This document shows, piece after piece, positions 7,817-16,741 of a DNA stretch of 51,962 bases. The stretch is from Chlamydiota bacterium (GTDB lineage: Bacteria; Chlamydiota; Chlamydiia; Chlamydiales; Parachlamydiaceae). The stretch is taken from positions 1-51,962 of the forward strand of contig JABDCW010000009.1 in NCBI GenBank assembly GCA_013287905.1. Reading direction: 5' to 3'. The position numbers and the translations under genes are program-made. The first letter of the stretch is position 1. Each line of letters begins with the position of its first letter. The notes beneath the pieces were generated by a model. That model made no database searches. It was given only the letters and a program-made list of their open reading frames with translations, and was not told the DNA's origin.

Positions 7817-10216
7817 ATGTTTTCGAACACGAATGAAACGGTTTTAGGGCAATTTATAAAAGATCACGAAAGTGGTCAGGCGTCATTTTTAACCTGTCCG
7901 TCGGACTCTTCACATGCATCATCTTCAGCATCAGAATCTTACGCTGTGGTGAAAAAAAATCCAAAGTTTATTTCCGATTATGCCTACCATCATCTCAAAA
8001 AGATTGAACATTTATTAAACGGAAATCAAATTGATTTCAATCTTGCACAGAAAACAGCATCATTTATTTATCTCGATTACAAAAAACAGAACAAACAGAT
8101 GAATGTGGTAAAAAAAACTGTCTGTAACATTTTATCCGGTGTGGGGGTGTATCGCACCAGCAAAGAAGTGGAAGCTATGTATCAGGGAGTTCAGGCAGTA
8201 TATGACCAGGGAAACCCTGTGCGGCTAGGACAGGCTGGTACAAACCAGGAAAAAGAACAAAGACGAAATCTTCATAGAAATCCCCAATCGTCTGGATATT
8301 CGAAAATATCCCCTTCCGCACATTTTGCCAATCTTTATAAACAGAAAGAAGCAGGAAAAAAAGAAGCATTAGCGAAGCTGCCGCCCGAAAAACGGGCAAT
8401 AGCAATAGCCGCTCTTAAGGAATCGGCCTACCAGGAGACGTATGATACCCAATTGCAAGGTTGCATCGATGGCAGATTTTATGATCCGGAAATTATCCCC
8501 TATGATATTGAGTGTTTGCTTGGAGAGGCTGTCCATCTGAAAAGACCTGTTGTAAGCTCTGATGAGCTTGAGTCGTTGTTAAAACAAGAGGTAGGGAGAT
8601 ATCGCGTTCACGATAAATTGAATCAGGCTCAAGCAGCCCGTTTGGAACAAGACGCCATTGCAGTAGCAAAACTGTATGGAAAGGCATTCCCCGGCAAGAG
8701 CTTTCGCGATGCGTTTTTTCTCGTCAGCGATTTAATACGCATTGCCACTTATCAGGAGTATTACGACAAAGCCTCTTTTAGCGGCAGCGATCATGGTTCA
8801 AAGCATATACACCACAATATTTTAGGATCGTTAGCTCTTCATAAAGGGATGAGGAAAGGGGAAGACTTCAGCAGCAAAGATCAATTGATTGAAATGCTGA
8901 CCCATTTTTATCACGATATCGGGTATACGGTCGGGCTTAGCTCAACTAATTTCGACTGTTGCAAGGACCATCCCTTTATCGGGGCTAAAATGATCGAATG
9001 CAACCGCGAGTACTTTATTCATTATCTGGATGAGAGCTCTTACAAAGCCCTTCACAGATCTGTGTTGTACCACGCCATCGTTTATCCCGATTTAACAGCA
9101 CGCGAAGAAGAAAATGGGATTCATCCAAATATGATCAGGGCAGCAACGTCTATTTCCGATGCCTGTGCTGTGACTTATGATCGCAAAACGCAGGAATTTT
9201 GGGAACAGCCAAGAGCCATAGTTGCTCTTGCCAGGTTAAAAAGCTTTCTCGTTCTTTTTCCTCAATACCAAAAAAAACTGGGGGGTGATATTGCAAATGG
9301 AAAATGGACCGGATATGATGAAACTAATCCTCTGGATAAAATGGCGTACGATGTTTTTATGAATACAGAGAGCGAATTATACCGCATGATGCAGGATTAT
9401 GATATTCCACAGGAAAAACGGGAGTTGTTTGATCAGGCAATCAGGCAGCAGTTCAATGCGTTTACGGCAAAAATCACTCTTGGGCAATACGGCGCTGTAT
9501 TAGCCGGGATTGAAGCGGTGCGAAATGCAGGAAAAACCGATGCGGGCGCCCCTGACTACCTGCCTCAGGTCAATATTGGGATTTCGATCGCTTATGGTGT
9601 GTTAAAAGATTTATTTGGAGAGGATCAGGCCCAAGGGTCATTTAAAAAGCTTGTGGAAGAATTTGGCGGCGATATGAAAGATTTACACCTTCAGCTGCAA
9701 ACGATTTCAGAAGGTATCAATAGGGAAGATCCGCAAAAAGATACAATTATTTCTTCTGGTGTAGCAAGATTTAAATTGCTGGGAAGGTTGGTTAAAACCC
9801 CTGCTGAAGAACAGAGCAGGGGGTTAGAGGCAAGTTTGCGGCTTGCGCTCATGCAGATCCACGAAGTCTTTGATAGCCAGAAAAAACTGCTCTCAGAAAG
9901 GGGCGAAGTGATTCAAAGTCTCGAAAATTGGACAGAAAGTTATAAAAGAGATAAATTGCCTCCGTTCTCTGCATTTGTCTTGGAGCATTTACTGCCGGTT
10001 TTTCCTGTTCCCGGTAAAAGAGCGGTAAATACCGGGATAACTAAGGAACTTGAAGTTTTGACGGCCCTGGCCTCTAAACAAAATCTGGATGATAAGGATC
10101 TGGATAAAATTAAAGGAGTTGTCGCGATTGTCCTCATGTCTAAAAAAGAATATGAGTTCATGCGCGGCAAGGATGCGTTAATTAATCGTGATGAGATGTT
10201 AACCATAGGAGCTTAA
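7817..10216 (+). CDS. Large HD-domain protein (putative phosphohydrolase)
   Basis: 799 residues. The middle third resembles an HD/HD-GYP-type metal-dependent phosphohydrolase: a His cluster SDHGSKHIHHN near residue 325, the HD pair in THFYHDIGYT near 365, DHPFIGAKMI near 387, LYHAIVYPD near 418 and SISDACA near 449. The spacing of these His/Asp groups is as in HD-GYP enzymes, although the GYP triplet itself is not clear. The N-terminal 300 residues (Ser-rich start, then helical) and the C-terminal 300 residues are not recognised. The start follows AGGT. A 168-residue gene begins 2 bp after the stop, so they are translationally linked. Substrate is unknown; a cyclic dinucleotide or a nucleotide is possible. 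The size and the AT-rich upstream tract suggest an effector-like accessory gene. Confidence 0.7.
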   Translation: MFSNTNETVLGQFIKDHESGQASFLTCPSDSSHASSSASESYAVVKKNPKFISDYAYHHLKKIEHLLNGNQIDFNLAQKTASFIYLDYKKQNKQMNVVKKTVCNILSGVGVYRTSKEVEAMYQGVQAVYDQGNPVRLGQAGTNQEKEQRRNLHRNPQSSGYSKISPSAHFANLYKQKEAGKKEALAKLPPEKRAIAIAALKESAYQETYDTQLQGCIDGRFYDPEIIPYDIECLLGEAVHLKRPVVSSDELESLLKQEVGRYRVHDKLNQAQAARLEQDAIAVAKLYGKAFPGKSFRDAFFLVSDLIRIATYQEYYDKASFSGSDHGSKHIHHNILGSLALHKGMRKGEDFSSKDQLIEMLTHFYHDIGYTVGLSSTNFDCCKDHPFIGAKMIECNREYFIHYLDESSYKALHRSVLYHAIVYPDLTAREEENGIHPNMIRAATSISDACAVTYDRKTQEFWEQPRAIVALARLKSFLVLFPQYQKKLGGDIANGKWTGYDETNPLDKMAYDVFMNTESELYRMMQDYDIPQEKRELFDQAIRQQFNAFTAKITLGQYGAVLAGIEAVRNAGKTDAGAPDYLPQVNIGISIAYGVLKDLFGEDQAQGSFKKLVEEFGGDMKDLHLQLQTISEGINREDPQKDTIISSGVARFKLLGRLVKTPAEEQSRGLEASLRLALMQIHEVFDSQKKLLSERGEVIQSLENWTESYKRDKLPPFSAFVLEHLLPVFPVPGKRAVNTGITKELEVLTALASKQNLDDKDLDKIKGVVAIVLMSKKEYEFMRGKDALINRDEMLTIGA

Positions 10217-10218
10217 AG

Positions 10219-10725
10219 ATGCCAAATATTCTCAAGTCAGTGGCAGATCCGACCCAATTTCAAATAAAAGCCTTTATTGATTTGGTCGCTGCTGTAAATA
10301 AAATCCCTCAAATGGTTATCGATCTAGGCAAAGAAAATGACAGGCAAAGAGATGCCCTTGCCTTTGTCGTCGATACCATTTACCGTCAATTTAAAAGTAG
10401 TAATTGGCCCCTTGCTCTTGAGGAATTGCCGGTCAAAGTGCAAGGCTGGAACGTTTCTAATAATCCTCGCGAAGCCACTTCTTCCCTTTTACAATTTATC
10501 CAGTCGCTGTTCGAGTGCCGGATTGCGGAAATGAAAAAAGCGCCTCTTACAGAGAAGGAAAGGGAGTATATCGATACGCTAAGAAACCTTTATCAAACAA
10601 GTACGCAAAGGGTGCTTGCAGATGCATTGCGCGAGAAAAAGAATGCCCCCGTTTCCTTGGGGGGAATCCCCCGGGATCTTCTCCCCGATTGGTATTTGAA
10701 CGGACAGTATAGGAAAGATAGATAA
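10219..10725 (+). CDS. Hypothetical partner of the HD-domain protein
   Basis: 168 residues, not recognised. It starts 2 bp after the HD-domain gene and has an AGGAGC ribosome-binding site inside that gene's 3' end, so the two form a unit. Helical and charged, with no membrane segment; it ends with LLPDWYLNGQY and a basic tip. The last ~106 residues are duplicated, with most positions unchanged, in a 5'-truncated copy at 12080-12400. A long hairpin begins 7 bp after the stop and is duplicated with it. Confidence 0.7.
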   Translation: MPNILKSVADPTQFQIKAFIDLVAAVNKIPQMVIDLGKENDRQRDALAFVVDTIYRQFKSSNWPLALEELPVKVQGWNVSNNPREATSSLLQFIQSLFECRIAEMKKAPLTEKEREYIDTLRNLYQTSTQRVLADALREKKNAPVSLGGIPRDLLPDWYLNGQYRKDR

Positions 10726-10732
10726 AAACAGA

Positions 10733-10850
10733 AAAAGGACCATAAAGACAATAAGGACACCAATTACGAACATTAACGACCAATCCTTAAATGTCGTTAG
10801 TGTCCTTAATTGGTGTCCTTATTGTTTTTATGGTCCCTATAGTCTTTTTC
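10733..10850. terminator. Long hairpin of GGACAC words, likely two-way terminator
   Basis: Arms of about 48 bp (10733-10780 against 10793-10845) read AAAGGACCATAAAGACAATA and its complement, with loop CAATCCTTAAAT. It lies between the 168-residue gene (+) and the small membrane gene (-), which converge. The same hairpin recurs at 12409-12523 as part of a segmental duplication. Confidence 0.6.
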
Positions 10851-10897
10851 CTTGCGGATTTGAGCCGTCTAAGAGCCATCTAAAAAGATGAGCAAAG

Positions 10898-11074
10898 TTA
10901 GCCAAATTTATTTTTTTTGTTTTTCCACCATAATAAAATGGTAATAGAAAATAAGAGAACAAAAACAAAAACAAAATAAAAATGATATGCATTCTTTCCT
11001 AAATAATTTTCAACAAACCAGAAAGAAGCTATAACTAAACCACATACAGTCATTGGAAGGATCTTTTTCATCAT
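10898..11074 (-). CDS. Small two-helix membrane protein (58 residues)
   Basis: A short gene on the minus strand, starting ATGATG at 11074 and ending TAA at 10898. It begins 7 bp after the stop of the Cys-rich gene, with AAGGA 6 bp before the first ATG, which supports real translation. The 58-residue product has two hydrophobic helices (about residues 6-21 and 31-50, the second Phe/Val/Leu-rich) and a basic end WWKNKKNKFG. It probably inserts in the inner membrane with both ends cytoplasmic. Family is unrecognised. It is very AT-rich, like its neighbour and unlike the flanking genes, so both were probably acquired together. Confidence 0.6.
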   Translation of the reverse strand: MMKKILPMTVCGLVIASFWFVENYLGKNAYHFYFVFVFVLLFSITILLWWKNKKNKFG

Positions 11075-11081
11075 TTTTTCC

Positions 11082-11957
11082 TTATATCATTGGGATAGTA
11101 CAATCTGGATTTTGACGTTGGAAATCGTCTTTCCAAAATGAGAAATTTTCCCAACATTTTTCTTCTACACCTCCATGATAGCAACATCCTTCACACACCT
11201 GCCTGCACGTCTCTACGAACAAAAGACAAAACGTGCGGCATCCAAAATGTAGAATGCGCCCACATGCTACGCCAGCACTAACAGCCAAGGTGCTACAAGT
11301 ATTGCAGCAAGCCCTAATCACTTCTGGTGTTCGCTTTGTACCATCCTTTAGTCTAGCATTTTGGTCCCTATGAGATTCTTTGTTAAAGCAATCACATTTT
11401 TTTGTGAGACGTATAACCCAAATATTACCATATTCCTGAAAATCCTCTTCTTTTTCACAGAATTTATTAATAAGAAAAGGTACGGCTGATTTCTTACATT
11501 CTTCACATTGGGGAGCATTTTTTACAATTATTTTATTTTCTTCAAATAGACATTTTGGAGCTATTGGGCTACTGGCAATATAGTTGAAATATGCTTCAAT
11601 GGCCTTTTCTTCCATTCCCTTTTTCCAAAACGAAGAAACAATGAGATTGCCACACTGAAGCTTCTCCTGATCTGATAAGTAAGGACATGAAATTAATTCT
11701 TCAGCTTGTGTTAAGACATTATCATAATCTCCAAGTAGATAATTTGTGGAAGCCATGTGAAACAATACATCAGTATTTTGTTGGCGCTCGTCATTCGACA
11801 TGTTATTGATAGCAGCAGTAAACATTTCTTTGGCCTCTGCATATTGTTTATCTTCGAAATATTTCAATCCACTAAGGCAATACTCATTCAAAGAATTTTC
11901 CTTAGAATAGATCAGCGAAGTAACCGAGAGCAATATAATCATTAAAAACTGTTTCAT
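11082..11957 (-). CDS. Secreted Cys-rich protein with TPR-like helices
   Basis: 291 residues from the ATG at 11957, chosen because AGAAGGA precedes it and because it places a signal peptide (MKQFLMIILLSVTSLIYS) at the start; an ATG seven codons upstream would bury the signal. Residues about 25-130 form helix pairs resembling tetratricopeptide repeats (LKYFEDKQYAEAKEMFTAAI). The C-terminal half is rich in Cys, including pairs and CEGCCYHG, with about 20 Cys overall, which suggests disulfides outside the cytoplasm. Not assigned to a family. The gene is noticeably more AT-rich than its neighbours and lies between two copies of a duplicated segment, so it may be an insertion. Confidence 0.68.
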   Translation of the reverse strand: MKQFLMIILLSVTSLIYSKENSLNEYCLSGLKYFEDKQYAEAKEMFTAAINNMSNDERQQNTDVLFHMASTNYLLGDYDNVLTQAEELISCPYLSDQEKLQCGNLIVSSFWKKGMEEKAIEAYFNYIASSPIAPKCLFEENKIIVKNAPQCEECKKSAVPFLINKFCEKEEDFQEYGNIWVIRLTKKCDCFNKESHRDQNARLKDGTKRTPEVIRACCNTCSTLAVSAGVACGRILHFGCRTFCLLFVETCRQVCEGCCYHGGVEEKCWENFSFWKDDFQRQNPDCTIPMI

Positions 11958-12079
11958 TTTATGTCCTTCTATCATCATAATTTTTTTTTTAACATAACGT
12001 TTATAAACTTAAGAGAAGCGATCTTAAATAATATCCAAATGACAGTCAAGTATCTTTTTCGTGATGGATATCACCAATT

Positions 12080-12400
12080 TTGGCACTTGCTCTTAAGGAG
12101 TTGCCGGTCAGAGTGCAAGGCTGGAATGTTTCTAATAATCCTCGCGAAGCCACTTCTCCGCTGTTACAATTTATCCGGTCGCTGTTCGATTGCCGGATTG
12201 CGGAAATGAAAAAAGCGAAGCTTACAGAGAAGGAAAGGGACCATATCGATACGACGAGAAAACTTTATCAAACTAGTACGCAAAAGGTGCTTAACGACGC
12301 ATTGCGAGACAATAATAATGCTCCTGTTTATTTGGGGGGAATCCCCAGGGACCTTCTCCCCGATTGGTATTTGAACGGACAGTATAGGGAAGATAGATAA
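12080..12400 (+). pseudogene. 5'-truncated duplicate of the 168-residue gene
   Basis: The reading frame matches the last ~106 residues of the gene at 10219-10725 (LPVRVQGWNVSNNPREATS and LGGIPRDLLPDWYLNGQY are shared), but the first ~60 residues are missing. The only start is a TTG with no ribosome-binding site. The downstream hairpin was copied along with it. Weak similarity may extend a little upstream through small deletions, which fits a decaying duplicate. Confidence 0.7.
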
Positions 12401-12408
12401 GAAGGGAT

Positions 12409-12523
12409 AAAGGACCATAAAGACAATAAGGACACCAATTAAGGACATTAACGACCAATCCTTAAATGTCGTTAGTGTTCGTAATTGGTGTCCTTATTGT
12501 CTTTATGGTCCCTATTGTCGTTT
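12409..12523. terminator. Second copy of the GGACAC-word hairpin
   Basis: Near-identical to 10733-10850, with the same loop CAATCCTTAAAT. It lies between the truncated duplicate (+) and the Inc-like gene (-), which converge here, 11 bp before the latter's stop. It probably terminates transcription of the Inc-like gene. Confidence 0.6.
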
Positions 12524-12533
12524 AAAGCTCTTT

Positions 12534-13574
12534 CTATTTCACGAAACCAAACATAACTCTGGAAAGACCTCTGGTGGCAGCATTGTTAACCTGGTGGCCT
12601 CCCCAGCCACGGCCACTGGATGTGGAAGTACGCGGTGTAAATATATACTTTTCTCTTTCCCGTTGCTCAAACTTTTCCTGGCTGGTATAATTTTTTCCCG
12701 CCACAGCATTGGGATTTTTTACTAACTGTGCCGTTTGGTATTCTTCGTAACTGGTTTTCAGGGAATCATTGAATATCTTTTCGATATCCTGAAGAACAGT
12801 TTTTTCATAAGTGTTAAATTCATGATAAATTTGATTTATTTGTTTTTGTAATTCACCCATTTCACTTTGATATTCATTCAATTGTGTTTTCAGTAGTTCA
12901 CCAGTCTCTACTTGAATTTTGGCTTTTTGTTTAATGAATTCAGAGCCAGTGATAGACTTACTTCTTAATAGAGTTTCCTGCTCTTTCATCTTTTGTTGTT
13001 GGCTGAGCTTTGTCTGTTTGGTTAAATCGTTGTATTTCGTTTTGGATTCTTCCTTTTGAGTTTTAACCGAAGCGGTCTTACCTTGAGCTTCTTGTCTTTT
13101 CGCATTAAACTTTTCCTTGTGATTATAAATGGCTGTGATCACATCCTTATGCAGTCCAATCTCGCTTAAATATGTTAATTTATTTTGTAGGCGATCGAAC
13201 GATTCAAAAACCTTGTTAACATCTGTCATTTTTCTTACAGCATAATTTATTGCGAAAACAACCAAAGCAATTGCCGCAACTGCTGCAACGGCGGCAAGCG
13301 GCGTGACAGCACCCGCTGCGCATGAGAGTCCCATGATCTTCCAAAAGGGTGTTTTGCCGTAGATGCTTAGAATAACAGCAGGCCAAACAAAAGCTCCGAC
13401 GACTCCTGCGGTAAAGGCAGTTCCAAATACTATCTTTGGAAAGGCTGATAGTGCCACGCCAGTAATTTCTTCGATCGACTTTAACACTTTAAATCTTGTT
13501 TGCTTTTGACCGTGTTTGTTCAAAATTTCCGGAAGAGTTATGTTTTGATTATTGTTTGACACTTTTAAACTCAT
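12534..13574 (-). CDS. Inclusion-membrane-like protein with coiled coil
   Basis: 346 residues, not recognised by family. The start has GAGGG a few bases upstream. Two closely spaced hydrophobic segments (about residues 46-72 and 79-112, the second rich in Ala/Val) make a bilobed hydrophobic domain like that of chlamydial inclusion membrane (Inc) proteins. They are followed by a long Lys/Gln/Glu-rich coiled coil (about 118-275) and a Gly/Ser/Arg-rich tail. There is no cleavable signal peptide, as expected for type III-exported Inc proteins. The location at the inclusion membrane with the coiled coil facing the host is inferred from this architecture only. Confidence 0.62.
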   Translation of the reverse strand: MSLKVSNNNQNITLPEILNKHGQKQTRFKVLKSIEEITGVALSAFPKIVFGTAFTAGVVGAFVWPAVILSIYGKTPFWKIMGLSCAAGAVTPLAAVAAVAAIALVVFAINYAVRKMTDVNKVFESFDRLQNKLTYLSEIGLHKDVITAIYNHKEKFNAKRQEAQGKTASVKTQKEESKTKYNDLTKQTKLSQQQKMKEQETLLRSKSITGSEFIKQKAKIQVETGELLKTQLNEYQSEMGELQKQINQIYHEFNTYEKTVLQDIEKIFNDSLKTSYEEYQTAQLVKNPNAVAGKNYTSQEKFEQREREKYIFTPRTSTSSGRGWGGHQVNNAATRGLSRVMFGFVK

Positions 13575-13673
13575 ATTGCCCTCATTTATAATTTTATAGT
13601 AAGTTATATCACACTAATAACTATTTTACAATAAAATATACAAGAAAATGTTTATAACAGAGAATAAACAATT

Positions 13674-13784
13674 GTGATTTTACCGGATGATGATCTGGTA
13701 GCTGTCAGGCAAGCTAAGATTTTGTCGCAAGCCGATGTTAAAGAAGAGCGGCAGTTTTTTGAATTTATCGATCTTTTATTAGAA
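13674..13784 (+). pseudogene. Remnant of a small gene interrupted by a MITE
   Basis: A GTG-started frame reads MILPDDDLVAVRQAKILSQA and continues through about 37 codons to ...FIDLLLEY, then runs straight into the inverted-repeat element at 13785. Removing the element joins the frame to a stop within a few codons. The stretch has normal coding character, but its family is unknown. It may be the tail of a longer lost gene. Confidence 0.35.
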
Positions 13785-13960
13785 TATACACAAACAACTT
13801 CAAAAGTTGGGAATTTTGCGAGGAGCCGCCTCGAATTTGAACCAGGCTGAGCCGCTGCCGAAGCAGCTCAACCTGAATAGGTTGAGCGATGCAGGCAGGT
13901 TTCAAATTCGTCGGCAGGCGACGACGCAAAAAACCAACTCTTGAAGTTGTTTGTGTATAT
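13785..13960. mobile_element. 176-bp MITE-like element, second family
   Basis: The ends are inverted repeats of about 36 bp: ATATACACAAACAACTTCAA at the left and its complement at the right, continuing AAGTTGG and AGTTGG and ending in GCG. Inside are GC-rich dyads (CAGCTCAACCTGAATAGGTT and others). The core TTCAAAAGTTGGGAATTTTG followed by AGGAG resembles the right end of the 164-bp family, so the two are probably related. Confidence 0.75.
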
Positions 13961-13975
13961 ACCGCTCGTAACTAA

Positions 13976-14096
13976 TAATCTTTGCGCCATTGCGTCTTTT
14001 TGTTCCTTTGCGTTAAAATTTTTTCGAAAGAGGTCTAATAGATGCGGGCACGGGCACGGGCACGCTCACGGGCACGAAACCAATTCTTCATTTTTA
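13976..14096. repeat. Two solo arms of palindromic word repeats
   Basis: At about 13979-14022 is a TTTGCG...CTTTGCGTTAAAA arm, and at 14043-14096 is a CGGGCACGGGCACG run followed by AAACCAATTCTTCATT. The second matches one arm of the palindrome at 49390-49548 closely, including the AATTCTTCATT flank. No partner arm is present here. The remainder up to leuS at 14185 shows no gene. Confidence 0.5.
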
Positions 14097-14184
14097 ATAT
14101 GTACTGGAAAAATATTTGTCTCTTTTGTTATCATGGTCGATTATCGGGCGCCAATAAAAATTTATATCAAAAAAAACTTTAATT

Positions 14185-16731
14185 ATGAAATATGATCACA
14201 AGGCAATTGAGAGAAAATGGCAAAAGCATTGGCTGACCAACAAGACTTTTAAAGTCGGCATCGATCATTCCAAGCCAAAGTATTATGTACTGGACATGTT
14301 TCCCTATCCTTCGGGATCGGGCCTCCATGTCGGACATGTGGAAGGATATACCGCTACCGATATCGTCGCCCGCCATAAGAGACAAAAAGGGTTCAATGTC
14401 CTTCACCCGATGGGCTGGGACAGCTTCGGGCTTCCGGCAGAACAATATGCCGTCAGAACCGGAACGCATCCTGCCATTTCCACCGAAAGAAACATCGATA
14501 CATTCCGCCGCCAACTGCAATCTTTAGGATTTAGCTATGATTGGGACCGCGAGCTTGCTACAAGCGACTCCACTTATTATAAATGGACCCAGTGGATTTT
14601 TACTAAGTTGTATGAAAAAGGCTTAGCATATGAAGCCGAGGCCGTGGTGAACTTTTGTCCGGCTTTGGGAACTGTTCTATCTAACGAAGAAGTGGAAGAG
14701 GGAAAAACGAAAGAGGGGGGCTATCCGGTAGAGAGGCGTCCATTAAGACAATGGATCTTAAAAATTACCGCTTATGCCGAAAGGTTGATCGATGATCTGG
14801 ATCTGGTCGATTGGCCGGACAGTTTAAAGCGTTTGCAAATCAATTGGATCGGGAAAAGCGAAGGGGCTTACGTTTCTTTTTCTGTTCAAGGTTCAAATGA
14901 CAGCATTTCTGTCTTTACAACCCGTCCCGATACTTTATTCGGAGCCTCCTTTTTAGTGCTAGCTCCTGAACATCCTTTGGTCAAAAAACATACAACATCA
15001 GAACAAAGCAAAAAAGTAGAATCATATCAGGAAAAAACAGCATTGGAGAGCGACCTTTTCCGCACAGAACTGAATCAGGAAAAGACCGGAGTGTTTACCG
15101 GCGCCTATGCGATCAATCCGGTCACAAATAAGCCTATTCCTATATGGATAGCCGATTATGTATTGATGAATTACGGGACAGGCGCCATCATGGCTGTTCC
15201 CGCTCACGATGAACGCGATTTTGCATTCGCTGCCTGCTTTAATTTGCCCATCATCCCCGTCATCAAACCACAAACCGATAAAGGGAGTATAAATGAGGTA
15301 CTTGCCGGAAAAAAATGTTGGCAGGACATAGAAGGGGGAGAATACATTAATAGTGAGAATTTGGGGCTATCTTTGCACGGGCTGACCTTTTCTGAAGCAA
15401 AAGATAAAATTGTCCAATGGCTTGAGCGCGAAGGATGTGGTAAAAAAGCTGTTACCTATAAATTGCGCGACTGGTTGTTTTCGCGGCAGCGTTACTGGGC
15501 TGAGCCTTTTCCCATCATCCATTATGAAGATGGGTCCAAACGCGTTTTAGGCGTAGATGAGCTTCCTTTGACCCCTCCTGAAATGAGCGATTTCAAACCA
15601 ACAGGAGATGGAAATAGCCCTCTTGCACGAGATCGCAAATGGGTGGAGATCATCGATTCAAAAACGGGTAAAAAGGGATGGCGTGAAACCAATACGATGC
15701 CTCAATGGGCAGGTTCTTGCTGGTACTATCTTCGCTTTTGCGACCCTCATAATGAGAATGCAGCATGGAGCCCTGATGCGGAAAAATACTGGCTTCCTGT
15801 CGATCTTTATGTGGGCGGGGTAGAACATGCCGTCTTGCATCTGATGTATGCCAGATTTTGGCATAAAGTCTTATTTGATTGCGGGCTTGTCTCTACTATC
15901 GAGCCGTTTCAAACTCTTCGCAATCAAGGTTTGATCGTCGCGAGGTCCTTTCAAAAAACTGGCGGGGCTTATGTCGATCCCGAAGATGTGCAAGAGAAAA
16001 ATGGCACCTATTATTACAAAGCGACCGGAGAGGAATTGCGTCATCAGATTGAAAAAATGTCCAAATCAAAATTAAATGGGATTACTCCTGACGATATTAT
16101 AGAAGAATTTGGCGCCGATGCGTTACGTCTTTATGAAATGTTTATGGGACCTTTGGAAAAAGAAAAAATTTGGAATACCGATGCAGTAAATGGCTGCCGC
16201 AGATTCCTTACAAGGTTCTACGATTTACTATTTTCAGGAAAAGTTTCAGATGAAGATTCACCGGAAGCCTCCAGATTGGGCTATCGTTTGATTGCTGCTG
16301 TAGAAAAAGATATCGAAAGCCTGCAGTTTAATACAGCCATCGCTAAAATGATGGAGTTCATGAATGATTTTACAAAACTGCCATATTATCCTCGTTCGGT
16401 ATTAAAAATGGTCACACAGGCATTGATGCCGTTTGCACCTCATTTAGCGGAGGAAGTATGGGAACTGCTTGGGATGAAAGAACCATTAGCCACTCATCCT
16501 TATCCTGCTATCAGGCAAGAATTTCTCTATGATGAGATGACGACATATGTCGTGCAGGTCAATGGCAAGCTTCGCGGACGTTTTGATCTGCCGAAGGATC
16601 AGTCCGAACTGCAAATTTTGACAGCCGCGCAAGCAATTCCAAGCATTGTGCGTCTTCTCGACGGGCAAAAAATTGCAAAAACAGTTTTTGTTCCCAATAA
16701 ACTATTAAACATTGTTTTAGAAGCGATTTAA
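14185..16731 (+). CDS. leuS: Leucyl-tRNA synthetase
   Basis: 848 residues, class I aminoacyl-tRNA synthetase charging tRNA-Leu. The HIGH-type motif is in YPSGSGLHVGH near residue 45, followed by LHPMGWDSFGLPAEQYA, which is typical of bacterial LeuRS. The CP1 editing domain is present (FTTRPDTLFGASF near 250 and YGTGAIMAVPAHDERD near 335). KMSKSKLNG is near residue 627, and the anticodon and C-terminal domains are complete. An AGCS symporter gene starts 10 bp downstream. No T-box-like leader is evident upstream. Confidence 0.98.
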   Translation: MKYDHKAIERKWQKHWLTNKTFKVGIDHSKPKYYVLDMFPYPSGSGLHVGHVEGYTATDIVARHKRQKGFNVLHPMGWDSFGLPAEQYAVRTGTHPAISTERNIDTFRRQLQSLGFSYDWDRELATSDSTYYKWTQWIFTKLYEKGLAYEAEAVVNFCPALGTVLSNEEVEEGKTKEGGYPVERRPLRQWILKITAYAERLIDDLDLVDWPDSLKRLQINWIGKSEGAYVSFSVQGSNDSISVFTTRPDTLFGASFLVLAPEHPLVKKHTTSEQSKKVESYQEKTALESDLFRTELNQEKTGVFTGAYAINPVTNKPIPIWIADYVLMNYGTGAIMAVPAHDERDFAFAACFNLPIIPVIKPQTDKGSINEVLAGKKCWQDIEGGEYINSENLGLSLHGLTFSEAKDKIVQWLEREGCGKKAVTYKLRDWLFSRQRYWAEPFPIIHYEDGSKRVLGVDELPLTPPEMSDFKPTGDGNSPLARDRKWVEIIDSKTGKKGWRETNTMPQWAGSCWYYLRFCDPHNENAAWSPDAEKYWLPVDLYVGGVEHAVLHLMYARFWHKVLFDCGLVSTIEPFQTLRNQGLIVARSFQKTGGAYVDPEDVQEKNGTYYYKATGEELRHQIEKMSKSKLNGITPDDIIEEFGADALRLYEMFMGPLEKEKIWNTDAVNGCRRFLTRFYDLLFSGKVSDEDSPEASRLGYRLIAAVEKDIESLQFNTAIAKMMEFMNDFTKLPYYPRSVLKMVTQALMPFAPHLAEEVWELLGMKEPLATHPYPAIRQEFLYDEMTTYVVQVNGKLRGRFDLPKDQSELQILTAAQAIPSIVRLLDGQKIAKTVFVPNKLLNIVLEAI

Positions 16732-16741
16732 GGGGAGAGCC

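Noticed and set aside
13941..14195. 84-residue plus-strand frame before leuS
   Set aside because: It reads through the end of a MITE and word-repeat arms (GHGHGHAHGH), and overlaps the leuS start.
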